A stretch of 64,000 nt of DNA from Meconema thalassinum (lineage: Eukaryota > Arthropoda > Insecta > Orthoptera > Tettigoniidae), in contig OX336390.1 of NCBI GenBank assembly GCA_946902985.2, positions 526,088,861 to 526,152,860 on the forward strand, in the 5' to 3' direction. The notes under the pieces are model-generated. The model had not been told where the DNA came from, ran no database searches, and saw only the letters and a list, made by a program, of their open reading frames with translations. Positions 33,688 to 44,986 of the stretch are shown in pieces (within the stretch, counting starts at the first letter, position 1; each line of letters begins with the position of its first letter). A program made the position numbers and the translations under genes.

Positions 33688-34860
33688 ATGGGTAGCCCAC
33701 TATATTCTAATAAGATGTCATTAAGTGAAGAGAGGCGGAGGCTCTCAGAGAATGTAAGGGCCGAGAGTCCAGATAAAGGTAAAATTACAGGTGATAAAGA
33801 GTACCCAAATAAGGAAATTGTAAAGGTTTCTGTAGAAAGCATGCGTGCACCTGGAGACATAGTTACACGAAGAGAAGGTAACATGTCTGCAGACAACAGG
33901 GTAACAAATGAGCCTTTAGAGCTCCAAACGGAAAAAGAAAAATGTAAACCGAGTCCAAGGGAGAATGAAATTAATACCGAGGATGATAATAGTAAAGGTA
34001 ATTCAAAGTCTCACGTAGAAAGGCAGGTTCAAATAGGCTTGGAAAGCAAAAGCGAAAAGAATGATAGTCTTAATATTCCACCTCAGGAGAATATAGAATT
34101 GGCGTCGTTAAGGAATATAGAGATGTACGCAGGAATGATTGAAGAGGTACGTCAGAAATATGATGAATCGATAGAGAAATTTGGGAAGATGCATTTAGGA
34201 CTAGGGCCTAAAGAATTCGAAGAAATTGATGAGCAATTACAGAATATTCTACGAAAAAGGGATAGTGTAGTTAAAATCCTTAGAGAGTTAAGGGGAAAAT
34301 TGGGCAAGGTATCTAAACAAGAAGTAGAGAAATTATATATTCATGTTGCAGTAGAGATGAACACACTAAGACGGAAATTCGTAGGAAGATTGGATCAGGA
34401 GGGATTGATTGAATTAAGTTCCTGGACAGAGCAGAAAAAGGATATAGAAGAAATACAGGAAACACATGGAAAACTGGAGGAAATATGGTATAAATGGAAG
34501 AATATTCAATCGTCGTTTAAATACGAAGAAGTAGATAAAAGGAAGGGCGTCCAAGAACAAATGGATCAAGTGAGAAATAAGTACCGGAAAATGATGAATC
34601 ATGTATGCGAAGTATTGGATGACAAAGATATAATAACTATTCAGGAGTTAGATGAATTGAGAGAAATCAAGATTCGGGAATACAAAGAAATATTGGAGGC
34701 TGCTCAGAAGAGATATGAGGAATACATGTTGGAGCAGAACCGTCAGGCAAATGAAATAGTTGCCCAAGAGGAAAAACAAGCTGAAATTGAAGAAGAAAAA
34801 GAAGTCACGGTGCCAGAGGAGACCAAAATTGATATTAGAGAAGAAAAACAAGAAGAATAA
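33688..34860 (+). CDS. Glu/Lys-rich coiled-coil protein, N-terminal part (unknown function)
   Basis: A 390-codon frame starting at the first good ATG after the leader (MGSPLYSNKMSLSEERRRL). Residues 1-130 are hydrophilic and probably disordered. Residues ~135-360 are rich in heptad-like E/K/L patterns (for example KKDIEEIQETHGKLEEIWYK), predicting a long coiled coil. There is no CCHC zinc knuckle, protease DTG, or RT or integrase motif. By position it replaces gag, but I do not recognise a Gag fold. It ends at TAA 34858-34860, and the same frame continues open immediately after. No known role can be assigned. Confidence 0.7.
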   Translation: MGSPLYSNKMSLSEERRRLSENVRAESPDKGKITGDKEYPNKEIVKVSVESMRAPGDIVTRREGNMSADNRVTNEPLELQTEKEKCKPSPRENEINTEDDNSKGNSKSHVERQVQIGLESKSEKNDSLNIPPQENIELASLRNIEMYAGMIEEVRQKYDESIEKFGKMHLGLGPKEFEEIDEQLQNILRKRDSVVKILRELRGKLGKVSKQEVEKLYIHVAVEMNTLRRKFVGRLDQEGLIELSSWTEQKKDIEEIQETHGKLEEIWYKWKNIQSSFKYEEVDKRKGVQEQMDQVRNKYRKMMNHVCEVLDDKDIITIQELDELREIKIREYKEILEAAQKRYEEYMLEQNRQANEIVAQEEKQAEIEEEKEVTVPEETKIDIREEKQEE

Positions 34861-35742
34861 ATCGTAATAATTCCAGTGGAGACTGAGAACAACCTTGAGA
34901 TCCTTCCTGAAGAAGATATGGATACTCAAGAGGAAGTAGTAAGTCCAGACCAGGAGGATAGCCAAAATGGAAACGAGCTGCGAAGTGAAGAGAATCATTT
35001 TGATAAAAAGGTTGAGCTGGAAGAGCCAGAAATAATCTCCGAACAGGAAATAATGAAAGAAGCGGAAGTTGAAGAGATGGAAATAATAATTCCTGAAGAA
35101 ATGGAGAAAGGAAATGAAACCATGATAGAAACTATTGTCGAAGCACCGATAGAAACAGAGGTTCAAGATGTCATGGAAATTGAAGAAGAAAACTCCGAAG
35201 AAATTCAGGAGGTGAAGAAAGATGAGATACAACTAGATGAAATTCCTGAGGATAAGGAAAATAAGATACAAATCAACAAAGAAAAGGAACAGTTGAAAGC
35301 AGAGATTCTTGAGTTAATGAGGAAATATCAAAAATATCAACAAAAGGAAAGAGAAATGGAAAGAGGTCCAGACACGAGCCAAGAAAACCTCAAAGGAAAA
35401 GATGAGATTGCTGGAGATAATGAAAAGAAGGAAGGAGATGCCTTTGAAGAAAATCAGGAAAGAGGAAAACCGCAATTGGTAGTCGGTTTACAGGAAAACA
35501 GATACCCCATGGTAACTAGGAAAGGAGGAGAGACAATATACAATGCCTTGGAGGAAGAGGACGCTCAGGCATATTTCAGTTGGAAACTTCGTAAAAAGAA
35601 AGGGAAGGATAAAAAGAAGAGAAAGACGGGAGATCTGAAGGATCTAAAGAATTGGAAAAGTCGAAAAAAGAAATACTCTTTCGAAATGCCATCTCGATGC
35701 GAGATGAAGAAAAGAATTATTCCATTGGAACCAACGGGTTAA
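34861..35742 (+). CDS. Same-frame continuation of the Glu/Lys-rich protein
   Basis: After the TAA at 34858 the same frame stays open for 293 codons to the TAA at 35740. The first in-frame ATG is 34918, so independent initiation would lose some residues. Content is acidic repeats (PEEDMDTQEEVV, EMEIIIPEEMEKGNE), a heptad segment near residue 140, then a strongly basic tail (KKKGKDKKKRKTG) that could bind nucleic acid or act as a nuclear signal. The stop sits inside a run of GAA codons, so a GAA-to-TAA change is the simplest explanation; programmed readthrough is the alternative. Confidence 0.65.
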   Translation: MVIIPVETENNLEILPEEDMDTQEEVVSPDQEDSQNGNELRSEENHFDKKVELEEPEIISEQEIMKEAEVEEMEIIIPEEMEKGNETMIETIVEAPIETEVQDVMEIEEENSEEIQEVKKDEIQLDEIPEDKENKIQINKEKEQLKAEILELMRKYQKYQQKEREMERGPDTSQENLKGKDEIAGDNEKKEGDAFEENQERGKPQLVVGLQENRYPMVTRKGGETIYNALEEEDAQAYFSWKLRKKKGKDKKKRKTGDLKDLKNWKSRKKKYSFEMPSRCEMKKRIIPLEPTG

Positions 35743-36580
35743 GGCAGATGCAACCGTTGAAGAATAAAAGGAATAAAATTAATTTTGTCTGAAATACCAT
35801 CTCAGAAAGAGATGAGGAAGGTGGTAGAAAACCGAAAAGAGTCAGGTGAGGTTAGACCGAGCTCCTAAGAACTAAATGAAATTTTACAGACCTGGAGAGT
35901 CTGAAGATAATAATGATGAAGTTACGGGTAAAGCCATTTGCACCCGTAATGCATTAAAATAAGGTAATTAAGTTGACAATATGTAATGTGGAAAGAGAAA
36001 CAGACCGGCAGGATGTCCGTCTTATAAAAGAAGAAAAGAAACAAACTGTTTGACGCAAGCCTGGAGGGTGCACACCAGACTAGAGGAAGACTAACAAAAC
36101 ACCCGAACGTGACAAGAAATTTATGACCCTGAAGTGTAGACGTCCACTAGGGGAATGAATGAATGAATGGGACCTTTAAGAAAGACCCATACAAATATAA
36201 ACCAGAGAGGAAGGGAACTTTAAAGAAATAATTGATTTTATTGAAGAAGAAAAATTCAATTTAAGGAAGGAGAATGATGAAATAAGGGAACGGGTAGGAA
36301 TAGACCACACCCGTAAAGAAGAATGAGGTTCTGGAAACCTGATATCCAGACAAATAAAAAGGAGAAAGAAAGGGTAGGGACAGAGCGTACCCAACCGACA
36401 CAATTACCGGATATGACTTAAAAAGATGAAAGAAATCAAATTATCGTGGGATTTTTTAGGAATAAAGAAACAAAAAGTACGGAGAACGTTATAATGGCTT
36501 CGACTATTAAAGGAAAAATAAGATGTTTATAAATAATTGAAATAAATTTCCTCAAAATTTTTCGAAAATTTATTAACCTA
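35743..36580. other. Non-coding 3' interior of giant element
   Basis: Stops are frequent in every frame, and no pol-derived motif was found. Small hairpins such as 'catctcgatgcgagatg' (about 35690-35706, just inside the ORF end) and 'catctcagaaagagatg' (about 35799) are present, and a (gaat)n tract sits at about 36155. Confidence 0.55.
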
Positions 36581-36593
36581 AGGAGGGGTGAGA
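36581..36593 (+). promoter_or_regulatory. Polypurine tract of giant element
   Basis: 'aggaggggtgaga' immediately precedes the 3' LTR start TGAACCC, the canonical plus-strand primer position. Confidence 0.8.
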
Positions 36594-39500
36594 TGAACCC
36601 ATGTACCATGGCCTCAAAAGGGAGTCGAATCCATGTACTTTGAGAAAGGAATGAAAGAATCATACAGTCTCTAAGGGAACGGAGAGAGATATCCAGTCAG
36701 GATTATAGCCTAACATTGTGCAAGCGCTAGGGCCAGGTGTTCCTTAGATGAGCTCATGCCTCTTGACATTTATAAGGAGCCAGTCATGGATATTATTAGA
36801 ACGAGTGGAAAGTTTTGACTGTAAGACGAAGAAGCTGGACTCGGAAATTGCTCTTACGTTGCAGGAATATGGCAACCTCGCTGCTGAGTCAGAACAGGAA
36901 TAATTAAATTTAACCCGTTTACGAGTATAAAAATAAGTAAACAGATACAGTACGGTGAATCAATTTGGATTAGAGATTTTTGTGTAATGAAAATCCTTGT
37001 AAAAATTGCACAGGAGAAAACTGCAAACGCAAGTAGACGTCATTGGGGGTTCACCGAGACCCAAGGAGTGGGAGAATAAAAAAAAGAACAGCACCACCCA
37101 CACAGTTGAGGACGAGAAATTAATTAATATCTCGGAAATGCACGATCGATTTCCATGCACAGGAAGATTATTTTACGTTTGGAAGACGAGCTTTCTGGAT
37201 ATATAATTTTTATAATTGTGCGACAATTGGTTCAAAAGTTGGTCACGAAAAGGACTAGAGTTTTATCTTTTTGTGGCTGAATAGTATAAAGTTCCTGGCA
37301 GAGCCAGACCAAACATGCAGTTATTCTGACAGCCCGTGAGGGGGTGTTACTCTGCATCAGTGCATGCAGTCTACGAGAGCCCGTGAGGGGAACGTCACGC
37401 TGTATCAGTACATGCAGTATTAGTCCGTCCAGGGGGGCGTTACGCTGGAGCATCATAATCATCAGTCTACGAGCATTCCGTGAGCGGAAGTGCTGCACCA
37501 CATCGTATATGCAGTTACTCTGACAGCCCGTGAGGGGTGTTACTCTGTATCACGCCGGAAGAACAGTATTCAAGAGCCCGAGGGGGGCGTCACGACGCAT
37601 CATGTAGTATTAGTCCGTCCAGGGGGGTGTGACGCTGGAGCATCATAATCACTCAGTCTACGAGCATTCCGTGAGCGGAAGTGCTGCACCACATCGTATA
37701 CGCAGTATTCAAGAGCCCGTGAGGGGGACGTTAAGCTGTATCAGACATCGATCCAGAGCCTGTGGGAGGCTATGCTACAAGTTCACCGAGTGTAGACCAG
37801 TTACGATATAAGTACGCTACGCTGAGGGTTAGCAGTTCGAGACTTTGAGGAGTCCTAAATTATAAAGAACATTAAATATACGGACTTTAAAGCAATATCG
37901 CCAAAGTAAGACACAGCGATCAGTAGGGAACTTCGAGTTCCAGAAGAACACTAGTTCAATACAGTTACGAAGTTATAAGACCTCCAAAAAATAAACGGCG
38001 TTACGTCTACTAAAGACATTGTTAAAGACATTAAGTCCTGTAAAGGACAAGAATAAACAGTAATTACGATCGCGAAAGATAGAAGTTCAAGCGAAAGGAA
38101 CTTAGGAACTTAGGTTCGAAACCAGAGGGAAACGTACTCTAGTGAGAAAACGTCAAAAATATACGATAGACAGTATACGGTCCTCGAAGGGAGGCCAAGA
38201 TATAGAAACTAAACGGTACGATAGACAGTATACGGTCCTCGAAGGGAGGCCAAGATATAGAAACTATAGGGGGCGATAGACCACCATATATAAATAGAGG
38301 TGACGGCAAAGTAAAGACATTTTTCGCCTAGTTAAAGCAGATAAAGTAAAGCCGAGTAATAGACAATAGAAGCGGTTTTGAGAGACTGAAACCAGTAGTT
38401 TCCATTGTAGGAGAGAGCAACTTTGAACGAGTAAAATCACACGTCCAATGCAGGTCGATAGGATTCACATCAGGGATCATCAACAGCCGACAGAAATTGT
38501 AAAAATCGTTGAGATACGCCCGTGTGATAGGAGTGAAGTGTAAATATTGTAAGAAAAGAAATAAGAGTATCATTTTAAGTGTTTTAGGTAAAGTGAAAGC
38601 GTTTTATGCACAGTGATATGTGTTATAATATGTACCAGAGTAATATTTTTTAGTGTTTTAATGTGTGTTCAAAACGGATACACCAGTGTATTAAAAAAAA
38701 TGTTGTCAGTGTTAAATATAGTGAATATGTGTCAAGAAATTTCTGTACATAAGATGAGATTGTACAATATGGAGTAGGTCAAGAAGGTGGGCCAAAATGT
38801 CACATCAAACGAGAATAAAGGTCAGAAAGCGACCTTAAACATGTAAGTAAAGATTTTCATTATATTTTGGGGTCGGGAGAAATTTTGTGTACAGTTCCAC
38901 CGGAGTTGTGAGTAGAAGGGGTGTTTTTAAATGGATAATAACTAAATAAGAACGCGATCTGAACGAAAATAAGGTTTTAAGAAATAATAAATAATTATGT
39001 CAAATAATAAATCCTGTAGAGGAAATGCATGGAATAAAATGTCAGTATTTAATGAATGTTATAAAAGCAAGCGTGATAATAATAATTATAACAAAGATAT
39101 TTACATAAGGGTAAATTTGAATTATATGAAAGAAATAGCTTTTGAGCTTTTGTAAGGAATGAAAACATGATGTGAATAACAAGGTAAAGAAATCTAAATA
39201 AAGATTAAATTGAATGATATAAAAATATAGAGCGTTGAAGCCTTAACAAATGTATAAGACATGATGTAAATGCATGTTCTTAAAAAGGGAGCGATTTATT
39301 GTCAACGGAAAAGATTAATATAAGAATTAAGATATGTATCAATTGTTACTATGAAATTTATCAGTTCTTTGGAAGACATTCGGCCGTAAGTGAATGTGTA
39401 GCGTAATGGAACGCAATTAAATAAAAAGTCACGCTAGGAACGCGTAAAAGTTAAAGTACTTGGTAAGTTACTTATGGAGGGTAGTTGATTGCAGTGAATT

Positions 39501-40867
39501 GAGATATGTTGTAAGTCCTCTAAATTGTGACGTAGATCACGAGGCCATGTGTGTATTATTTAAAAGGGAGCTAATGTATGGTATTATTGAGCGTAGGTCC
39601 TGTAAGCTACGGCTTGACCCTAAATCGCGTTTTGTATAAGTCCTCTGATGTGGAAATGTTCCCGAGGCATGTTAAGAGATTCGAACCTAGAATCCTTTTG
39701 TTGTTAAAGCCCCTAATTATTCGTCGTAGAATGTGTATTAATCTTCCCAATCAATGAGGACCCTCTCATAATTAATAAATGCCAAGGTTACGAAAGTGGT
39801 TTATGAGCCAAAGAATATTGTTGAATGAAAATAAGCGAGTAAAAGCCAGGTCTCTCCACAGAACTGAGAATAATGTGAAGGTTTGTTTTAAAGCATTGAA
39901 GAGAGCTGCCACCGTAGGTTAGGCAGAGAGTCGCTTTCCTTGTCATAAATCACGCCCGAGTATAATGGCCTGACCCTCATAGAGCGAGGGTGGGTAAAAA
40001 CTGTCTTGTAAGATGTGTTAAATACACCGTGAGTGTTTAAAGTTGTTAATGACCCGGGCGTTGAACCGAGGTCCTTGTAGATTGATATTATCGCTTGCCA
40101 ATTCAGATCGTAGTTTCCTTATGTGATAATGGTCTTATAAGACAAATGAATTAAATAAAATCCCTATTGTAATATTGGATGGAAAATAGGAATCCACGAT
40201 TTTTGTGAAGATAACTAGGTTTCGGGAGTGATCATAGTTTTTGACTTTGTCAAGTAATCTTTATAACTCTGGAGTACACAAATAGTTTTCCCGATCACCG
40301 TAGTGAATTTGCAAAACTTGAGAGAGATAGTAAATATGGAGAACATGTGATATGCCCAAATATTGAAGTGAATAATTAACATGTAATTTTAAATGTAATT
40401 ATATATTTGTTTTGATGATAAGAAAAGATAAAAATAATTCTTGATGTGTACAAAGATATGACACCATTATTATGAGAAAGTATCGAGCCAAAGGAGCTCG
40501 TAGTTATTTGGAACTTTAAGATAAGTACTTTATGGAAGTGAAAATAATCGTGAATTGTTGGTTTTAAAGAAAACCATGTGTTTTAATCTAATATTTGTTT
40601 TATTTTTATGTTATTCCTTGTTCACTTTGGACAAGTAGAATGATATTGGTCAGTAGTTTATGTGTTTATTTGTTTGTAGCGCCATAATTTTTGATTAATT
40701 AAATGTGTTAAAATAGGAGTTGATTTTGTTGTTATTTTTGCAAGTGTATCCTCTATTTAATCCAAAATATGTAAGTCACAGAGTGGGAGAACTTACCGCA
40801 GCCCCGAAAAATCCCGAATTGAGCAATGCTGGCATACTGTGATTTGCATATTTCTTGCTGCAAGGGC

Positions 40868-40870
<3 letters not shown>
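36594..40870 (+). repeat. 3' LTR of giant element (4,277 bp)
   Basis: Collinear with the 5' LTR and bounded by the same TG...CA ends, with the polypurine tract on its left and an (AT)n tract on its right. Includes the repeat block (37315-37765), the doubled 52-bp motif (about 38161-38266) and the TATA box (38287-38297). Conserved accidental frames are the same as in the 5' copy. Confidence 0.9.

Positions 40871-40919
<49 letters not shown>
40871..40919. repeat. (AT)n microsatellite, insertion site of giant element
   Basis: About 24 AT repeats directly after the 3' LTR. A shorter (AT)n run at 28903-28929 directly precedes the 5' LTR. They are presumably one tract split by the insertion. Confidence 0.9.
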
Positions 40920-40925
<6 letters not shown>

Positions 40926-40984
40926 AAATTAAGTAAAGAAAAAAGCAAATAAAAAATAAGATAATAAATAAATTAATAAATAAA

Positions 40985-41225
40985 ATAACCCTTGGCACTA
41001 CATCCCATGAAGGGCCTAGGACTACGAAGCGACAACTGCCCAGCCATTTAGCGTGCAGATATTGGGGTGACGCGTGGTCAGCACATCGGGTCCCCTCAGC
41101 CATTAATCTTGGTTTTCGTGAGTGGGGTGCTGCCTCACTGTCATACAGCTTCTCAATTGTCCTCACGACGCTGAGTGCTCTCTGTTCCAGCCCTAATGTC
41201 AGTTTCTAAAAACCCCGATGGATTT
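40985..41225 (-). mobile_element. SINE family A, copy 3 (5'-truncated)
   Basis: Begins at 'aacccttggcactacatccc' and shares the family A body ('agcgacaactgcccagccat', 'cacgcgtggtcagc' variants, 'cttctcaattgtcctcacga', 'agtttctaaaa'). The tRNA-like head at the right end is missing after 'ccccgatgg'. Confidence 0.7.
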
Positions 41226-41700
41226 TATGTGTTTTAGTAATATATTTTCTATTGTGTCCTGGTAAATAACTGAAAACTTGGGAATTTTCTGTGTAGAAGG
41301 AACCAAACTCACTTCGGCTATAACTTAACAGGTAATTTGTACTGCAGGAAGCTGTGATTAATAGATAACTTGTAGTCAAGGTCTAGAAATAACTTGAAAA
41401 TATGTTATCTAGTAAATAGGATCACGAAAATTATATTGGATTTAGTACTTTCATATTATTTCTGGTGTTTGTTTCAAAAGCAACGCATCTACACCACTAT
41501 TCAATATTTTTCAAGAATTGGATATTGAACTTATTTACAGGAATGTGTTGTCTCACATACCAGCTTTATTAGAAGCTCAACTAAAACAAAATACTAAAAT
41601 TTTGAATGATAAATTATACCTAACACAAAAAGAAAAACCGTTTTCTGTAAAATGCGTCCTTATTGAGAACTCTTCTTCATATTATTTATAAAATAGTATA
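41226..41700. other. Unassigned AT-rich spacer
   Basis: No gene or repeat recognised. Confidence 0.4.
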
Positions 41701-41710
41701 GAAAAGTCTA

Positions 41711-43585
41711 ATGAATTCATTCACAAAATTTAGCTCACCGTCGGAGAGAATCTCATTCCTATCATTCAGATCAGGGAACAAATCCTACACAATCATCAAT
41801 GCCCACGCTCCCATTAACCAAGACAATAAAAGGAACAAGGAGAAAGTGGAAGACGTTTGGGAAACACTCGAAGATGAGACATCAAAAATTCCCCTTTGAA
41901 ATGTAAAAATCCTGGTTGGTGATTTCAATGCCCAGATAGGAAAAGAAAGAAAATACAAAAGGATTGTTGGAGAATATCCTGCTCATAACAGAACAAATCG
42001 AAATGGCGAGAGATTAATCAACTTTTGTAAGCAGTTCAACCTAAAACTTATGTCTACGCACTTCAAAGCCCTCCCAAAGAAGAAGAAAACATGGATTTCG
42101 CCCAATCCAATATTAGGCGAATTTCAAATTGACCACGTTGCAATTACAACAAAAAACAGATGCGAGATCATGAACGTAAAAGTGAGAAAAAGTTTGAAAA
42201 TCGACACAGACCACTTTCTGTCAGAAATTAAAGTAAAATTTCAACCGAATAGGCATCAAAATAGAGGTAAAAGGAAACCAAGGATCGACACGGAAATTCT
42301 GAAACAAAACAAAAATATCTATCAAGAAAACCTGTCAAAGTTGGAAATGAATAACTGGGAAGTAGTTGTGTTCATTGATTTCAGAAAAGCATATGATTCC
42401 ATCGACCGGCAGACACTCTTCAATGTTTTGGAGGAATTAGGAATAGATGGCAAAACGCGGGCAATTATAAAACAGACACTAACAAAAACCGTCTCCAAAG
42501 TAAAATTTCAAGGAGAAATCTCAGAGGCTTTTGAGATTAAGACAGGAGTCAGACAAGGAGACGGACTATCACCAATTTTGTTTAACATCGTCCTGGAAAA
42601 AATAATGAGAGTATGGAGGAAAGCAATAAAAGAAGAAGGTATAAAAGGAATCTGTTTAGGAACAAAAAAGTAAGGTGTAAAGGTGGATTGCTTAGCGTTT
42701 GCTGATGACATGGCATTGCTAGCCAAAGGAAAAGACGAAGCTCGAATAATGCTTGAAAAATTACATGAAATAGCTGAGAAGACTGGACTCAGGATCTGAT
42801 ACGAAAAAACAGAGTACATGGAGTACAAACACAACAAAGAAAAGCATCTGGAAACAAGAGATGGGAAAATCAAGAGAGCTGATAAATTTAAATATCTTGG
42901 AGAATGGATCCAGCCGAATGGACTTGATAAAGAAGCAAATAGAGGAAGAGCTAGAAAGATGGAGCTAGCCTATAAATTAGTACAAAATAGATACAACAAG
43001 AGAACTATATCCTACAGGGCAAAGATAAGACACTATACCACGGTTGTCAAGCCAGAGGGACTCTATAGCTCAGAATGCTTGATATTGAATAAGAAAGGGG
43101 AAATCAAGGATTTAGAGAAGAAGGAAAGGGAAATCTTGAGAAAGATCCTAGGACCTGAAAAACAAAAAGATGGTACATGGAGGAAGAGGAGAAATGAAGA
43201 TCTCTACAGACAGGCAGAGAAAATCACAGACACCATCCGTAAGAGGAGATTGAAGTTTTATGGACACCCCATGAGAATGAGCGAGAGTCGACTAACGAAG
43301 AGAATCTTTAACTACATCACCATGATCAAGGCAACTACATTATGGATAGAGGAAACGAGAAAAGACATGGAGGAAGTGGGGATAAATCCAGAAGACATTT
43401 GGAATAGAGATGTGTTTCGAGCTAAGATTGATAAATTCAAGGGGTTCCAGGAAAAGCAATGTAAAAGGGCCAAAAACACCAGGTCAGATGAGAGGAGGAG
43501 GAACCACAGCGAAAGGATGAAGAAATTTTGGGAGAAGAAAAAAAGACTAACCAACAAATCAGTTGTTTTCCGTGGTCAACAGTAG
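41711..43585 (+). pseudogene. LINE (non-LTR) endonuclease-reverse transcriptase, decayed
   Basis: One reading frame spans the whole interval, broken only by stops at 41897, 42671 and 42797. The apurinic-type endonuclease region shows YTIINAHAPINQ, then LVGDFNAQIG, then a DHV motif (QIDHVAI). An internal deletion near 42355 removes the N-terminal RT. The RT then shows FIDFRKAYDSID (motif A), GVRQGDGLSPILFN (motif B), AFADDMALL (motif C) and YLGEWIQ, with a long basic C-terminus (KFYGHPMRMSESRL). It ends at a (GAA)n tail (about 43600-43620). The C-terminal family is shared with 56315-56713. The exact clade is uncertain. Confidence 0.85.
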
Positions 43586-43629
43586 GCCAAAATCGAAGGA
43601 AGAAGAAGAAGAAGAAGAAGTATAGGAAA

Positions 43630-44640
43630 CTATGACAGAAGAACTTAACATTTCAAATACATGCAAATACAGTATGCACCATAATTGAAGCCTTCAATTT
43701 GGTAAATAGTTTGAATTTTTATAAGCCATCAATGAAATCCCTTCCGTTGAAAATTTCGTGTACAGTACACTCAAAATAAAAAAGAGCTTATTTTAGCTGA
43801 TGGATAAATATTTCCTACTTTTTCTTACGACGGTCTATACAACTCCGCAGTAAACGAATAATTTCGGATTTTGAGCCAATTACGCATTTTCTCACAAATT
43901 TAATTCCGCTAAAAACGTACTCATGTGGGTCATTGAACATGAAGATAAATGGACACATTTCGTATCCCCCCAAATGCTTTAAGTCATAAACTCTAAACAT
44001 AGGGAGTTTAATTCTTCACGGAACTGTAATGATTCATGGTAAATAAATGTGTGATTTTCGAAATGAATATTAGCACCCAGTGATTTGAACTCCATGGCTT
44101 ATGATTGCGATATTTGAAGCCGCGTTAAAACCACAAGCATTTTTTTACTACGTTAACACGAGTTATCAGATTCTACACAAACTCAAGTACAAGGAACTGA
44201 TGACCTTGATATTCCAGGCCCATTAATGAAACAAGAACAATAAAGTTGGTAGGGTGTCTGGCTTGTATTCATCTGCAGTGGGGTCAACAAGAGTTCACCC
44301 CAGGAAAGGGGAAGGGCGAAAGGGTAGTGCTGTGTTTTATGTTCGTCGAGAAGAAACCGAACAGCAACGAGAGGAATGCGAAGAATGTTATGAAAGCTAA
44401 TGCGGAAAGAAAGAGAGAGAGAGAGAGAGGCGAGTTATGTATATTAAGCGGTAAGGTAGAAAGAGAGCGAGAGAGGGACAAGGCTATCTGAAAAGAGACA
44501 AGAGAAATATGAAGTTAGACGGGAATACAAAGACAGACAGCAGGAACCAAATGAGCTGTTTAACAATAGATAGATGGATACAAATTGTGTAGTATTGCAG
44601 GTAGTTGGGGGAAATTGTCATTTCATTGCTGAAAATGAAT
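43630..44640. other. Unassigned spacer with GA tract
   Basis: (GA)n and GAGA-rich sequence at about 44408-44475; open frames there are low complexity. Nothing else recognised. Confidence 0.4.
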
Positions 44641-44647
44641 AGTAGAA

Positions 44648-44959
44648 TCATTTTCCATCTCCAGTTTCCCGGGTGTGGCAAACAAGCGTTCTCCATCTTG
44701 CCCGATCTTGGTACACCATTTGTTCTTGGACATCGTCCCAGTTAAAACCATTCTTCTCCACCTCTGATCGAACTGTCTCTATCCATCGTCTCCTTGGTCT
44801 TCCTCTTGGTCTCTTCCCTCTGACATCCAGGTTGAAGTACTTCTTAGCTGTTCTAGAGCTATCCTTCCTCATTACATGGCCATACCACTGAAGGTCTGCG
44901 TTTCCCCAGAAAGTTGGTAACAGGGACCCTGATGCCAGCTGTTGCTCTGTGTACCTCAT
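44648..44959 (-). pseudogene. LINE RT C-terminal fragment
   Basis: The minus-strand frame of 103 codons contains LQWYGHVMRKDSSRTAKKYF and GKRPRGRPRRRWIETV, the widespread C-terminal signature of insect non-LTR reverse transcriptases. No catalytic domain is left. It is directly followed by the dispersed element at 44987. Confidence 0.8.
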
Positions 44960-44986
44960 TTCTGATCTTGTCTCTCCTGTTACTTT

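Larger units (their letters stand above)
28930..40870 (+). mobile_element. Giant non-autonomous LTR retroelement (LARD-like)
   Basis: Two direct repeats of 4,276 and 4,277 bp, each starting 'tgaacccatg' and ending 'caagggcaca' (TG...CA), flank a 3,388-bp interior. A polypurine tract precedes the right LTR and a tRNA-Lys-type primer-binding sequence lies in the left leader. The only interior coding is a Glu/Lys-rich coiled-coil frame split by one stop. No protease, RT, RNase H or integrase signature was found. The insertion lies in an (AT)n tract, so the target duplication is indistinguishable. The near identity of the LTRs implies a recent insertion. It must have been mobilised by another element's enzymes. 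Confidence 0.88.

Noticed and set aside
34648..35232. 194-codon Phe/Leu-rich minus-strand frame opposite the coiled-coil gene
   Set aside because: It is the antisense of GAA/AAA-rich codons, which gives a pseudo-membrane protein of Phe and Leu. No independent support.
41695..43625. 7-bp target duplication 'agtatag' around the 41.7-kb LINE
   Set aside because: The match is short, and seven-base matches in AT-rich DNA are common; not reported as a feature.
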